From: a bacterium
Lineage (GTDB): Bacteria > Bacillota_I > Bacilli_A > RF39 > UBA660
NCBI GenBank assembly: GCA_029007115.1
Contig: JAQXHG010000049.1
Coordinates: 1 to 47,111, forward strand
DNA length: 47,111 nt
Direction: 5' to 3'
In this document: positions 16,864-24,562 of the stretch, one piece after another
Numbering within the stretch: position 1 is the first letter of the stretch
How the letters are laid out: every line of letters begins with the position of its first letter
Position numbers and translations under genes: made by a program
The notes under the pieces: generated by a model
The model's input: only the letters and a program-made list of their open reading frames with translations
What the model was told of the DNA's origin: nothing
Database searches by the model: none

Positions 16864-17422
16864 TTGAATTACCATTATATTTTTGCATAAGCTCATCTAT
16901 TGTCATATAAGAAAAATCTTCAATTATTTTTGAAGTTATATCAAATAATTTATTTAATTTATTATTATCTTCATCACTGAATTTTCCAAGTACATAATCC
17001 ATCCTAGGTATATTTTTGTTTTTTGATATACCTATTTTTAGTCTATAAACATCTTCACTTTTTAATTGATTAATTATATTTTTAATTCCATTGTGGCCAT
17101 TATCTCTACCGCCTCTTTTTATTTTAAAAGTACCTACTTCGTAATCTACTTCATCATATATTATTAGTACATCCTTAAGTTCTAAGTTATAATAATTAAA
17201 AAATTTAATAACACATTCACCAGATAAATTCATAAAAGTTTGAGGCTTTAATAATATTATTTTTTCTCCATTGATAATATTTTCACAATATTCACCATTA
17301 TATTTATTTTTAAAAGTTAATGAGTTTTTTTTAGCATAAAAATCAATTGCTCTAAATCCACAATTATGTCTAGTATTAATATAATTCTTACCAGGATTAC
17401 CCAATCCTACTATTAACTTCAT
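16856..17422 (-). CDS. pth: Peptidyl-tRNA hydrolase
   Basis: 188 residues. It releases peptides from peptidyl-tRNAs that drop off ribosomes. LIVGLGNPGKNYINTRHN at the N-terminus includes the catalytic His (RHNCGF), with PQTFMNLSG and DEVDYEVGTFKIKRGG further on. The ATG at 17420-17422 is chosen because AAAGGGTG lies 6 bases upstream; a GTG three codons earlier overlaps that RBS. It is known as spoVC in Bacillus. Confidence 0.97.
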   Translation of the reverse strand: MKLIVGLGNPGKNYINTRHNCGFRAIDFYAKKNSLTFKNKYNGEYCENIINGEKIILLKPQTFMNLSGECVIKFFNYYNLELKDVLIIYDEVDYEVGTFKIKRGGRDNGHNGIKNIINQLKSEDVYRLKIGISKNKNIPRMDYVLGKFSDEDNNKLNKLFDITSKIIEDFSYMTIDELMQKYNGNSNE

Positions 17423-17455
17423 ACAATACACCCTTTCACTTTTATACTCTTATCA

Positions 17456-18286
17456 CTATTTAAACTCATTATATAATTTATTTTTACTAATATTATATCT
17501 TTCAGCTATTTCCCTAATAGCATCTCTTTTAGTATAACCAGAAGAAATTAACTCATTTATCATTTCTTCATAATTATTATTATCATCAATATTTGTTGAA
17601 CCTTGAACGATAATGACAATTTCTCCTTTTATATTATCACATAATTTAATAACATTTTCTATATTATCTCTTATTATTTCTTCATATAATTTAGATATTT
17701 CTCTAACTAAAGCTATTTTTCTATTACCTAATACTTCTAGCATCAAAGATAGAGTATCTTTAATTCTATGAGGAGCCTCATAAAAAATTAATGTATGTTT
17801 GATTTCTTTTAAATCAATTAATTCTTTTTTAGCATATGTTTTTTTCTTATTCAAAAAACCATAAAATAAAAATCTTTGGTTGCTTATTCCAGACATATTA
17901 ATTGCAGGTAATAAAGCATTTGGACCAGGTAAAGCAATAACATTTATATTATTTTCAATTGCATAGTCAACTATAACATTTCCAGGATCACTAATTAATG
18001 GAGTTCCTCTATCCGTAACATATGCTATATTTTTTCCTTCTTTTAGTATAGAAATTATTTTATCTTTATGAATCATTTCACTATATTTGTGACAACTTTC
18101 TACTTTCTTATTTATATTTAATAATTTTAATAATTTTAATGTTTCTCTACTATCCTCAGCATATATTATATCACATTCATTTAAGATATTTTTTGCTCTT
18201 ATAGTAATATCATCTAAATTACCAATAGGAGTTGGTACTAAATATAAATTTCCATATTTACTCTTTTCATAACTTCTTTGTATCAT
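17456..18286 (-). CDS. rsmI: RsmI, 16S rRNA (cytidine-2'-O) methyltransferase at C1402
   Basis: 276 residues. Tetrapyrrole-methylase fold: YLVPTPIGNLDDIT at the N-terminus, AEDSRET, the SAM-site loop YVTDRGTPLISDPG, and ALPGPNALLPA. The usual loop reads VSDAGTP, so this one is slightly divergent (TDRGTP). The last 40 residues form a small helix-turn-helix-like tail (SGYTKRDAIREIAERYNISKN) found in many members. It equals yabC of B. subtilis and lies next to trmN6 as there; the GIY-YIG gene usually between them is absent. Confidence 0.95.
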   Translation of the reverse strand: MIQRSYEKSKYGNLYLVPTPIGNLDDITIRAKNILNECDIIYAEDSRETLKLLKLLNINKKVESCHKYSEMIHKDKIISILKEGKNIAYVTDRGTPLISDPGNVIVDYAIENNINVIALPGPNALLPAINMSGISNQRFLFYGFLNKKKTYAKKELIDLKEIKHTLIFYEAPHRIKDTLSLMLEVLGNRKIALVREISKLYEEIIRDNIENVIKLCDNIKGEIVIIVQGSTNIDDNNNYEEMINELISSGYTKRDAIREIAERYNISKNKLYNEFK

Positions 18287-18319
18287 ATTTTACCCACTCT
18301 ATATTTTTATATCCTTTCC

Positions 18320-19063
18320 TTATTTTCCAAACATTTTAAGTATTTCTTCTGTATATTCATCATTATCATTATGTACATATAATGGCGGTAATATTTTTAA
18401 TCCACTTTTGCCATTTTTATGACCATCGATTAATACTAAATTAGACTCAACTCCAACTTTTGGATATATAAATCTTATTCTTTTTGGTTCAATATTATTT
18501 TTTTTCATACTACTAATTATATCAATTAATCGATCTGTTCTATGAATTAAACAAACAGAACCACCATTTTTTAATAACTTTTTAGATATTTTAAATAAAT
18601 CATCTAATTTAAATTTAACCTCATGTCTCGCTAAAGTTTTGATATAATTATCATTCGTTATACTATTTTCATTATATTTAAAATATGGAGGATTACATGT
18701 TATCAAATCAAAAGTATCTGTTTCATATTTATTTACTAATTCATTTGCATCTATATTTATTATTTTAATTTGACTATCTAAATCATTTATAGATACTGAA
18801 CGAATAGCAAGATCATATATTTCTTTTTGTAATTCTACACCTATTATATTAGCCTTCGTTTTCCTTGAAAAAATTAGTGGTATAGGTGCATTTCCGGTGC
18901 ATATATCTAAAATGTTTCTAGTATTTGGCGTAAGAAGAGCAAAATTTGGTAATAATACACTATCTAAACTAAAATTAAAATAATCTGAATTTTGTATTAT
19001 TTTTAAATTATCATAGTATACTAAATCATTTATTACTTCTTTTCTCATTCTTTTTCGATACAT
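18320..19063 (-). CDS. trmN6: TrmN6-type tRNA1(Val) adenine-N6 methyltransferase (YabB)
   Basis: 247 residues. A class I SAM methyltransferase: DICTGNAPIPLIFS is motif I and CNPPYFKY is the NPPY catalytic motif of N6-adenine enzymes. It corresponds to YabB of Bacillus, which modifies A37 of tRNA1(Val). The start is uncertain. The ATG at 19063 overlaps ricT by 38 bases; a second ATG five codons later is equally possible, and neither has a well-spaced RBS. Confidence 0.92.
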   Translation of the reverse strand: MYRKRMRKEVINDLVYYDNLKIIQNSDYFNFSLDSVLLPNFALLTPNTRNILDICTGNAPIPLIFSRKTKANIIGVELQKEIYDLAIRSVSINDLDSQIKIINIDANELVNKYETDTFDLITCNPPYFKYNENSITNDNYIKTLARHEVKFKLDDLFKISKKLLKNGGSVCLIHRTDRLIDIISSMKKNNIEPKRIRFIYPKVGVESNLVLIDGHKNGKSGLKILPPLYVHNDNDEYTEEILKMFGK

Positions 19064-19823
19064 CCACTTCTACTTTTGTATTATCATTTACCATTAATGC
19101 TATATATTTTTTTCTTGGAATATCTAAAGATATAACTATTGCCTCTTCTCCATTTACTTTTACTTTATCTCCAACTTCAGGTAAATATTTTCTATACTCT
19201 GTATATAAATCATCCTCATATTTTAAACAACAGAGAAGTCTACCACACAAACCATTAATTTTTTGTGGATTTAATGCTATGTTTTGATTCTTTACTTGTG
19301 CTATTCCGACAGAATCTAAATCATTTAAGAATGATGAACAACATAATTTTCTTCCACATGGCCCTATACCAGATATTTCCTTTGCTTTGTCTCTTACACC
19401 TACTTGCCTTAATTCTATTCTTGTTTTATATATTGAAGCTAGTGATTTTGCTAATTCTCTAAAATCAATTCTATTATCAGCTAAAAATTGAAATACTAAT
19501 TGTTTCTTATCAAAAGTATAATAAGAATCTAAAAACTTCATATCAAGCTCTAATTGGTTTGCTAAAGATTGGGCCTTATCTTTTGCTTTTAAAGCACTCT
19601 TAATGTTATTTAAATGTTGTTTTTCATCATCACTATTAGCTTTTTTTACTACTTTACTATGATCTTTTTTATCATCCTTGACATATATAGATGCTATTGT
19701 ACCAAATTGTAATCCTCTCTCAGTTTCTACTATAACATTATCACCTATCAATAATTCTATATCATTATCATAAAATGTATATTGTTTACCACCTTTTTTA
19801 AACTCTACTCCAATTGTTTTCAT
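19026..19823 (-). CDS. ricT: RicT (YaaT), PSP1-domain Fe-S protein
   Basis: 265 residues. The PSP1 domain includes the Cys pattern CGRKLCC and CGRLLCC, ligands of the iron-sulfur clusters in the RicA-RicF-RicT (Y) complex. In B. subtilis this complex assists RNase Y in mRNA maturation and affects Spo0A phosphorylation, competence and biofilm formation. The N-terminus MKTIGVEFKKGGKQYTF is typical. It overlaps holB by 4 bases (ATGA), so the two are translationally coupled. Bacillus has yabA next; no yabA is found here. Confidence 0.95.
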   Translation of the reverse strand: MKTIGVEFKKGGKQYTFYDNDIELLIGDNVIVETERGLQFGTIASIYVKDDKKDHSKVVKKANSDDEKQHLNNIKSALKAKDKAQSLANQLELDMKFLDSYYTFDKKQLVFQFLADNRIDFRELAKSLASIYKTRIELRQVGVRDKAKEISGIGPCGRKLCCSSFLNDLDSVGIAQVKNQNIALNPQKINGLCGRLLCCLKYEDDLYTEYRKYLPEVGDKVKVNGEEAIVISLDIPRKKYIALMVNDNTKVEVDVSKKNEKRSNK

Positions 19824-20608
19824 ATATTACATCTTCCCATTTCTATAATCAATCTATCTATACACATATTTTTATTTAAATTAAAATTTATTCTATTTAT
19901 GCTATCATTAATAACTAATATTTTGCTTATTAAACTATTAATATCATTATTTTTTAGTAAAGCATCACTAATAGAATCACTATTAACTATACAATTTAAT
20001 GCTTCCATATATTTATTTAACATATATTTTAAAATATTAACTAGTAAATCTCTATCTTCAATCAACTTATAAATTTTAGAAAATAATGATATAGAGTTTA
20101 CTCCCAATTTTTCTATACTTTCAATTAATGAATTTGCAATATCTATACAACTGTCTTCATATTTACTATCAATATAAGAAGAAATAAATATTTTTTGACA
20201 TCTGCTAGCAATAGTATTTTTAACCACATCTATATTTGTCGTTAATAAAAAAGCGTAAATATTTTCAGCTGGTTCCTCTAATGTTTTTAGTAAAGCATTA
20301 TATGAAAAATCATTTAAATTTTCACATTTATCTATAACATAGATTTTTGAACCATCAAATTGCGATGTTGTTGTTAAATTTTTTAATAAATCTCTTATAT
20401 CATCTTTTTTTATTATACCATTTTTTTCTTCTAAAAAGTATATATTAGGATTACTATCTACACTATTTTTATTTTTTAATATAAAATCATTAAATATTTT
20501 TAATAATACTGGCTTTATTTCACTTAAAGATACATTCCCTATTAGAAATGCATGAGATAGCTTTCCTTTTTTATATATTTTTTCAAAATAATGGTATAAA
20601 TTATTCAC
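19820..20608 (-). CDS. holB: DNA polymerase III delta-prime subunit (HolB)
   Basis: 262 residues. A clamp-loader subunit of AAA+ fold without a P-loop: the segment AFLIGNVSLSEIK stands where DnaX has its Walker A. It keeps the arginine-finger SRC motif (ASRCQKIF) and KTLEEPAENIYAFLLTT. The start is GTG (20606-20608) with GGAGG 4 bases upstream. It follows bofA by 24 bases. The tmk and yaaQ genes that precede holB in Bacillus are missing. Confidence 0.93.
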   Translation of the reverse strand: MNNLYHYFEKIYKKGKLSHAFLIGNVSLSEIKPVLLKIFNDFILKNKNSVDSNPNIYFLEEKNGIIKKDDIRDLLKNLTTTSQFDGSKIYVIDKCENLNDFSYNALLKTLEEPAENIYAFLLTTNIDVVKNTIASRCQKIFISSYIDSKYEDSCIDIANSLIESIEKLGVNSISLFSKIYKLIEDRDLLVNILKYMLNKYMEALNCIVNSDSISDALLKNNDINSLISKILVINDSINRINFNLNKNMCIDRLIIEMGRCNI

Positions 20609-20632
20609 AATTCCTCCACATAATTAGTAATA

Positions 20633-20803
20633 CTAATTAAAGTATTTCAAATATATTATAGCCAATATTCCAAAAAAGTCAAAAAGATATACTATTATTA
20701 TCGTATAAATATTTATTGGTACTATCTTCCCAACAGAACTCAATACTAAATTTAGAGTATATAGTAAACATAAAGTACACACCAATTTTTTTATTATATA
20801 CAT
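20633..20803 (-). CDS. bofA: BofA-like inhibitor of pro-sigma-K processing (56 residues)
   Basis: A short membrane protein with two hydrophobic segments (about 6-20 and 33-52). Between them is SSVGKIVPINIYTIII, the conserved core of BofA, in which the family typically has VGK, a proline and NxxT before the second helix. In B. subtilis BofA holds the SpoIVFB protease inactive in the mother-cell/forespore checkpoint. The position directly after recR is the same as in Bacillus and Clostridium. The ATG has GGGAG 4 bases upstream, inside a strong hairpin. The C-terminal part is shorter than in Bacillus (87 residues). The assignment rests on the motif and gene order. Confidence 0.85.
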   Translation of the reverse strand: MYIIKKLVCTLCLLYTLNLVLSSVGKIVPINIYTIIIVYLFDFFGILAIIYLKYFN

Positions 20804-20837
20804 AAAACTCCCTCATAAAAAAATATGAGAGAGTTTT
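20804..20837 (-). promoter_or_regulatory. 13-bp hairpin that buries the bofA Shine-Dalgarno
   Basis: Arms 20804-20816 and 20825-20837 pair at all 13 positions with one G-T wobble around an 8-base loop. The hairpin fills the whole recR-bofA gap. On the minus strand the 3' arm contains the bofA Shine-Dalgarno GAGGGAG. No T-tract follows on that strand, whereas six T follow on the plus strand, where no gene is read. It therefore looks like a translational brake on bofA, or a terminator of antisense RNA. Confidence 0.7.
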
Positions 20838-21434
20838 TTATGATATTACTTTTCTATCTTCTAATGCTTTTGAAATCATTAATGGATCAAGATATTCTAT
20901 CTCACCACCCATTGGTATACCATATGATAATCTAGAAATTTTTAAATTATATTTTTCTAATAATTTTTGTATATATAATGAAGTAACTTCTCCCTCAATA
21001 GATGGATTTAAAGCAAAAATCACTTCTTTTACTTCATTTTCTACTCTATTTAACAATGTATGTATGTTAAGATCTTCTGGATTAATGCCATCAATTGGAG
21101 ATATCAAACCATTAATTACATGAAAACAACCATTATACTTTTTTGTTTTTTCTATAAAAAATACACTTTTAGAATCTTCAACTATACATATAGTCTTTTT
21201 ATCTCTATTTTCATCAGAACATATATCACATATATTTTCATCACTCAAGCATCCACAAATTTCACAATTTCTAATTGTTTTTTTAAAATTAATTAAAGAA
21301 TCAGCTAAATTTTCAACCTCATCTTTATCTTTTTGACATAGAGCATATGCATATCTTTCTGCAGTTTTTTCTCCAACTCCAGGTAATATTGATAAATTAT
21401 TAATTAATTGTGTAAAACTTTTTGGCAATGGCAT
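20838..21434 (-). CDS. recR: RecR recombination mediator
   Basis: 198 residues, the normal length. A helix-hairpin-helix (LSILPGVGEKTAERYA), a Cys4 zinc finger (C57, C60, C69, C72) and a Toprim domain (ICIVEDSKS) lead into the C-terminal Walker-B-like part (YGIPMGGEIEYLD). With RecF and RecO it loads RecA on SSB-coated DNA. It follows ybaB by 3 bases, as in most bacteria (dnaX-ybaB-recR). Confidence 0.98.
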   Translation of the reverse strand: MPLPKSFTQLINNLSILPGVGEKTAERYAYALCQKDKDEVENLADSLINFKKTIRNCEICGCLSDENICDICSDENRDKKTICIVEDSKSVFFIEKTKKYNGCFHVINGLISPIDGINPEDLNIHTLLNRVENEVKEVIFALNPSIEGEVTSLYIQKLLEKYNLKISRLSYGIPMGGEIEYLDPLMISKALEDRKVIS

Positions 21435-21437
21435 TTT

Positions 21438-21731
21438 TTAGAATAATCCTCCAAGACCATTAGTATATTTACCTAATTTTTTATTCTTATCATCTATAAT
21501 TTGCCTTAAAACATCATTAACGGCTACTAATAAAACATCTTCTAACATTTCGTGATCTCCTAATACATCACCATTTTTAATGTTTATTTTTTTTATTTTA
21601 TTACTACCAAAAGCTTCTACCAATATATTTTCATTTTCATATTTGTATATTGTTTCATCTATTTCTTTTGTAGTTTTTTCTAATTGTGATTGTAACTTTT
21701 TTGCTTGAGCCATCATTGCTTGTATATTCAT
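21438..21731 (-). CDS. ybaB: YbaB/EbfC family nucleoid-associated protein
   Basis: 97 residues. A helix-strand-helix dimer-forming protein with MMAQAKKLQSQLEK at the N-terminus and the central VEAFGSNKIKKINI strand. It binds DNA non-specifically and is encoded between dnaX and recR in most bacteria. The strong RBS (AGGAGG) supports this ATG. Confidence 0.95.
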   Translation of the reverse strand: MNIQAMMAQAKKLQSQLEKTTKEIDETIYKYENENILVEAFGSNKIKKINIKNGDVLGDHEMLEDVLLVAVNDVLRQIIDDKNKKLGKYTNGLGGLF

Positions 21732-21742
21732 AACTTTTCCTC

Positions 21743-23362
21743 CTAAATTGTAGTGTAATCATTTCCAAATATATCTTCTACACTATCTTGTAACACTGTA
21801 TTTTTTGTAGCTTTTTTTTGTTTAGGACGTTCTTCAATATATTGATATTTAACCCCTGCTTTTATATTTTTTATATACTCATTTCTAATATCAATCCATT
21901 GTTCAGAACTTACTGCAACAACTACATATTTTTTATTATACAACATATTTATAAATTTTTGAATATCTTCTATATTTTTGTCAAATAAAACCACCTCAAA
22001 ATTATTTTTAAAAGTAAATAATATATTTTTATCCGATACTACTTCTGGGATTGATTTAAGTAATAAATTACTAATTGAATTATAATCTTTACTTGATACA
22101 TATTCTTCAACTATTTTAAATTTATTAATAAATTCATTTTTTAGCTCTTTATTTGCACCAGATAAAGCATTATTAATATTTATTTTTTTATCATTATTGG
22201 ACAATAGATTGTTACAATTAAATTCAGCGTTATTATTAACATTTTCACTAATATCTTCATTATTTTGACAAACTTTTGTTTTATAATTTAACTGATTTGT
22301 AAATAGTAAAGTAGCTTTAAGAAAATATATTTCAATTAATATCTTTTGATTATTTGTTTTTTTTAACTCATTATTCAATTCAAATAAATTTTTAGACAAT
22401 TCAAATATTTTATTTATATCAATTTTATTAAACTTAGATAGAATATTTTCATATTCAATATCAAAATAATTATCTGTTGAATTATAAATTAATATATTTC
22501 TTATTAATATTTCTAATTTATTAACAATACTAATTAAATTTTTTCCTTCATTTATATATTTATTAATATTATTTAAAAGTTCTTTAACATCACCTTTTGT
22601 TATTGTTTCTAATAATTTAGATACTTCTATATCGCTCAATTCGCCAATTAAATTATAAACCTGATCAGTAGTAACATTTTCTTCATTAATTGAAAGAATT
22701 TGATCTAACAAATTAATCGAATCTCTTAATCCTCCATCGCTTAATTTAGCTATTAAATTTAATACATCCTCATTTATATTTTTATTTTCTTCTTTTAAAA
22801 TATATTTTAATCTCTCTATTATTGTTTTATTGTTAATTTTTTTAAAGTCAAACTTCTGGCACCTTGAAACAACAGTAGCTGGAATCTTATTAAATTCAGT
22901 GGTTGCTAATATAAATATTACATGACTTGGTGGTTCCTCAAGAGTTTTTAACAATGCGTTAAACGCACTTGAAGATAACATATGTACCTCATCAACTATA
23001 TATACTTTATATTTTAGACTAGATGGCAAATATTTTACACTATTTCTTATTTCTCTTATTTCGTCAACACCATTATTACTAGCAGCATCAATTTCAATTA
23101 TATCTATTTCATTATTGTTTTTATTTTTACAATTATCACATTCACCACAAATATCATCTTTAAAATTCAAACAATTTACAGCTCTAGCAAATATTTTTGC
23201 AATTGTAGTCTTTCCAGTACCCCTTGGCCCACTAAATATGTAAGCGTGATTAATTTTATTGCTTTTAATGCTATTTTTTATTATTTTAATTATTACATCT
23301 TGACCAACTACTTCTGAAAATTTTTTTGGTCTATATTTTCTATAAAGTGATATATATGCCAT
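21743..23362 (-). CDS. dnaX: DNA polymerase III subunit gamma/tau
   Basis: 539 residues. AAA+ clamp-loader ATPase: Walker A GPRGTGKTTIAK, zinc-binding Cys group (CLN..CGECDNC), DEVHMLSSSAFNALLKTLEEPP, and the SRC arginine finger (VSRCQKFDF). Domain III and a variable Asn/Lys-rich linker follow, with a tau-like C-terminal end. The ATG at 23360-23362 (MAYISLYRKYRP) is chosen: GGAGG lies 5 bases upstream, whereas the TTG four codons earlier overlaps that RBS. Confidence 0.97.
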   Translation of the reverse strand: MAYISLYRKYRPKKFSEVVGQDVIIKIIKNSIKSNKINHAYIFSGPRGTGKTTIAKIFARAVNCLNFKDDICGECDNCKNKNNNEIDIIEIDAASNNGVDEIREIRNSVKYLPSSLKYKVYIVDEVHMLSSSAFNALLKTLEEPPSHVIFILATTEFNKIPATVVSRCQKFDFKKINNKTIIERLKYILKEENKNINEDVLNLIAKLSDGGLRDSINLLDQILSINEENVTTDQVYNLIGELSDIEVSKLLETITKGDVKELLNNINKYINEGKNLISIVNKLEILIRNILIYNSTDNYFDIEYENILSKFNKIDINKIFELSKNLFELNNELKKTNNQKILIEIYFLKATLLFTNQLNYKTKVCQNNEDISENVNNNAEFNCNNLLSNNDKKININNALSGANKELKNEFINKFKIVEEYVSSKDYNSISNLLLKSIPEVVSDKNILFTFKNNFEVVLFDKNIEDIQKFINMLYNKKYVVVAVSSEQWIDIRNEYIKNIKAGVKYQYIEERPKQKKATKNTVLQDSVEDIFGNDYTTI

Positions 23363-23404
23363 AATTTCCTCCAAATTAATTATATCAAATTAATAATAAA
23401 TTAA

Positions 23405-23812
23405 CTATCTTTTATCATAAAAAAAATTACTTAATTCTTTACTAAATTTTATTTCTTGTTCTGTTTTTATTTTAATATATTTTGTAGTATTTACTATATC
23501 TTTATTTTTGTTTAAAATATAATGTACTTTTTTTATTCTTGCTTCGTTTATTACTTCTTGACACATTTTGCAAGGAAATAAAGATACATATATTTCACAA
23601 TCACTCAAATTATATGTATTTAATTTTTTTGCAGCTTTCCTTATAGCTAATATTTCTGCATGTGCAAATGGATCTTTATTTTTTATTTTTTTATTATATG
23701 CATAAGAAATTATTTTATTATTCTTACTTATTAAACAAGAAACAGGAACATCATTATTTTTTAAAGCTTTTTGATTTAATTTAATCAATTTATTTATAAA
23801 CAATTCATTCAT
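23405..23812 (-). CDS. tadA: TadA-type tRNA adenosine deaminase
   Basis: 135 residues, a little shorter than the usual 150-160. Cytidine/adenosine deaminase zinc site: HAE (His51, Glu53) and PCKMC (Cys81, Cys84). TadA converts A34 to inosine in tRNA-Arg. Position next to the SRP RNA and dnaX is the same as in Bacillus (yaaJ-scr-dnaX), which supports TadA over other deaminases. A GAGGAG RBS lies just upstream, directly after the SRP RNA terminator, so the gene probably relies on read-through from the SRP promoter. Confidence 0.9.
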   Translation of the reverse strand: MNELFINKLIKLNQKALKNNDVPVSCLISKNNKIISYAYNKKIKNKDPFAHAEILAIRKAAKKLNTYNLSDCEIYVSLFPCKMCQEVINEARIKKVHYILNKNKDIVNTTKYIKIKTEQEIKFSKELSNFFYDKR

Positions 23813-23832
23813 AATATCTCCTCATAAAAAAA

Positions 23833-23905
23833 GTGCACACGAATTTGCTTTTTAAGGCTGCTATCTTCCGACTCTGACCTGGTTCAAACCATTTTCGTTG
23901 CACGC
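23833..23905 (-). ncRNA. ffs: Signal recognition particle RNA (small bacterial type)
   Basis: About 73 nt on the minus strand. The conserved helix-8 core is present: ACCAGGTCAG, the GGAA tetraloop in GTCGGAAGATAGCAG, and the closing strand with AGCAGCC. The ends pair (GTGCAACGAA with TTCGTGTGCAC), and seven T follow immediately, so the closing stem doubles as a terminator. It binds Ffh and targets membrane proteins. It is the small type without the Alu domain found in Bacillus scRNA (about 270 nt). Confidence 0.93.
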
Positions 23906-23909
23906 ATAT

Positions 23910-23938
23910 ATATTACACTAATTTTTTTAAAAAATCAA
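23910..23938 (-). promoter_or_regulatory. Promoter of the SRP RNA
   Basis: On the minus strand, TTGATT (23933-23938) and TAATAT (23910-23915) are 17 bases apart. Initiation about 6 bases downstream would fall at the 5' end of the RNA. Confidence 0.7.
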
Positions 23939-23956
23939 TAATTATTGTTAAAAATA

Positions 23957-23972
23957 TGTTTCATGTGAAACA
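23957..23972. promoter_or_regulatory. parS-like site 1
   Basis: TGTTTCATGTGAAACA, one base from the canonical parS TGTTTCACGTGAAACA that ParB/Spo0J binds. Confidence 0.85.
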
Positions 23973-24002
23973 TATTAATTTTAAACTTCATATTTAATTT
24001 TA

Positions 24003-24018
24003 AGTTTCACGTGAAACT
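24003..24018. promoter_or_regulatory. parS-like site 2
   Basis: AGTTTCACGTGAAACT is a perfect palindrome with the canonical parS centre; only the outermost pair differs. Confidence 0.8.
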
Positions 24019-24118
24019 TAAATATACTTTCATTTATAAGATATTACACATTTGTTTATTTTTGCATTTATATTTATTAATAATTAGTATTTTGATAACA
24101 TTTTAATTAAATTTATTA

Positions 24119-24134
24119 TGTTTCATGTGAAACA
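24119..24134. promoter_or_regulatory. parS-like site 3
   Basis: TGTTTCATGTGAAACA, inside repeat copy 1; same variant as site 1. Confidence 0.85.
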
Positions 24135-24163
24135 TTAATTAAATTATGTTTTAGTATTATGCA

Positions 24164-24187
24164 AAATTATTTCCCGGGAAATAATTT
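24164..24187. promoter_or_regulatory. Noc-binding site 1
   Basis: The core ATTTCCCGGGAAAT (24169-24182) equals the 14-bp Noc-binding consensus of B. subtilis. Symmetry extends to 24 bases. A Noc-type protein is encoded at 41590-42804. Confidence 0.85.
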
Positions 24188-24287
24188 ATAAAATATTACA
24201 TATAAAATTTTAATTTTGAAACTACATTATAAAAATAAATATATATCAATACATTATATAAATAGTTCTAATATTATAATTTAAATA

Positions 24288-24303
24288 TGTTTCATGTGAA
24301 ACA
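24288..24303. promoter_or_regulatory. parS-like site 4
   Basis: TGTTTCATGTGAAACA, inside repeat copy 2. Confidence 0.85.
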
Positions 24304-24332
24304 TTAATTAAATTATGTTTTAGTATTATGCA

Positions 24333-24356
24333 AAATTATTTCCCGGGAAATAATTT
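24333..24356. promoter_or_regulatory. Noc-binding site 2
   Basis: Second 24-bp palindrome, identical to site 1, with core ATTTCCCGGGAAAT at 24338-24351. Confidence 0.85.
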
Positions 24357-24533
24357 ATAATAATTATCAATTTATTTTAATAATATGATAATAAAAAATA
24401 GTTAAGTTGTTAATACTAAGTATATAAATAATAAATTATAATTATCTATGTTTTATTATCCTATTACTGATTCGTAAATAATTTTACTATATATCTGAAT
24501 TTAAATAAGTAATATATAAATGTTTTATGTTAT

Positions 24534-24562
24534 AAAAAAAGAAAATGCTAATTTGCATTTTC
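24534..24562 (-). terminator. Terminator of the recF-gyrB-gyrA unit
   Basis: An 8-bp stem GAAAATGC/GCATTTTC (24541-24548 and 24555-24562) with the gyrA stop at its loop edge is followed by seven T on the minus strand. Confidence 0.9.

Larger units (their letters stand above)
24117..24191. repeat. 75-bp direct repeat, copy 1 (parS-like plus Noc-box-like)
   Basis: Identical over 75 bases to 24286-24360. It holds a parS-like 16-mer (24119-24134) and, 29 bases further, a 24-bp perfect palindrome (24164-24187) centred on CCCGGG. Confidence 0.9.
24286..24360. repeat. 75-bp direct repeat, copy 2 (parS-like plus Noc-box-like)
   Basis: The second identical copy, 169 bases from the first. The whole gap 23906-24533 otherwise shows only AT-rich sequence with no gene. 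Confidence 0.9.

Noticed and set aside
20804-20837. Ordinary intrinsic terminator after recR
   Set aside because: On the coding strand the stem is not followed by a T-run and its 3' arm is the bofA ribosome-binding site; the T-run is on the opposite strand.
24003-24018. Repeat of unknown type, or transposon ends, in the gyrA-SRP RNA gap
   Set aside because: The units are short ParB/Noc-type palindromes in direct orientation with no transposase or target duplication nearby.
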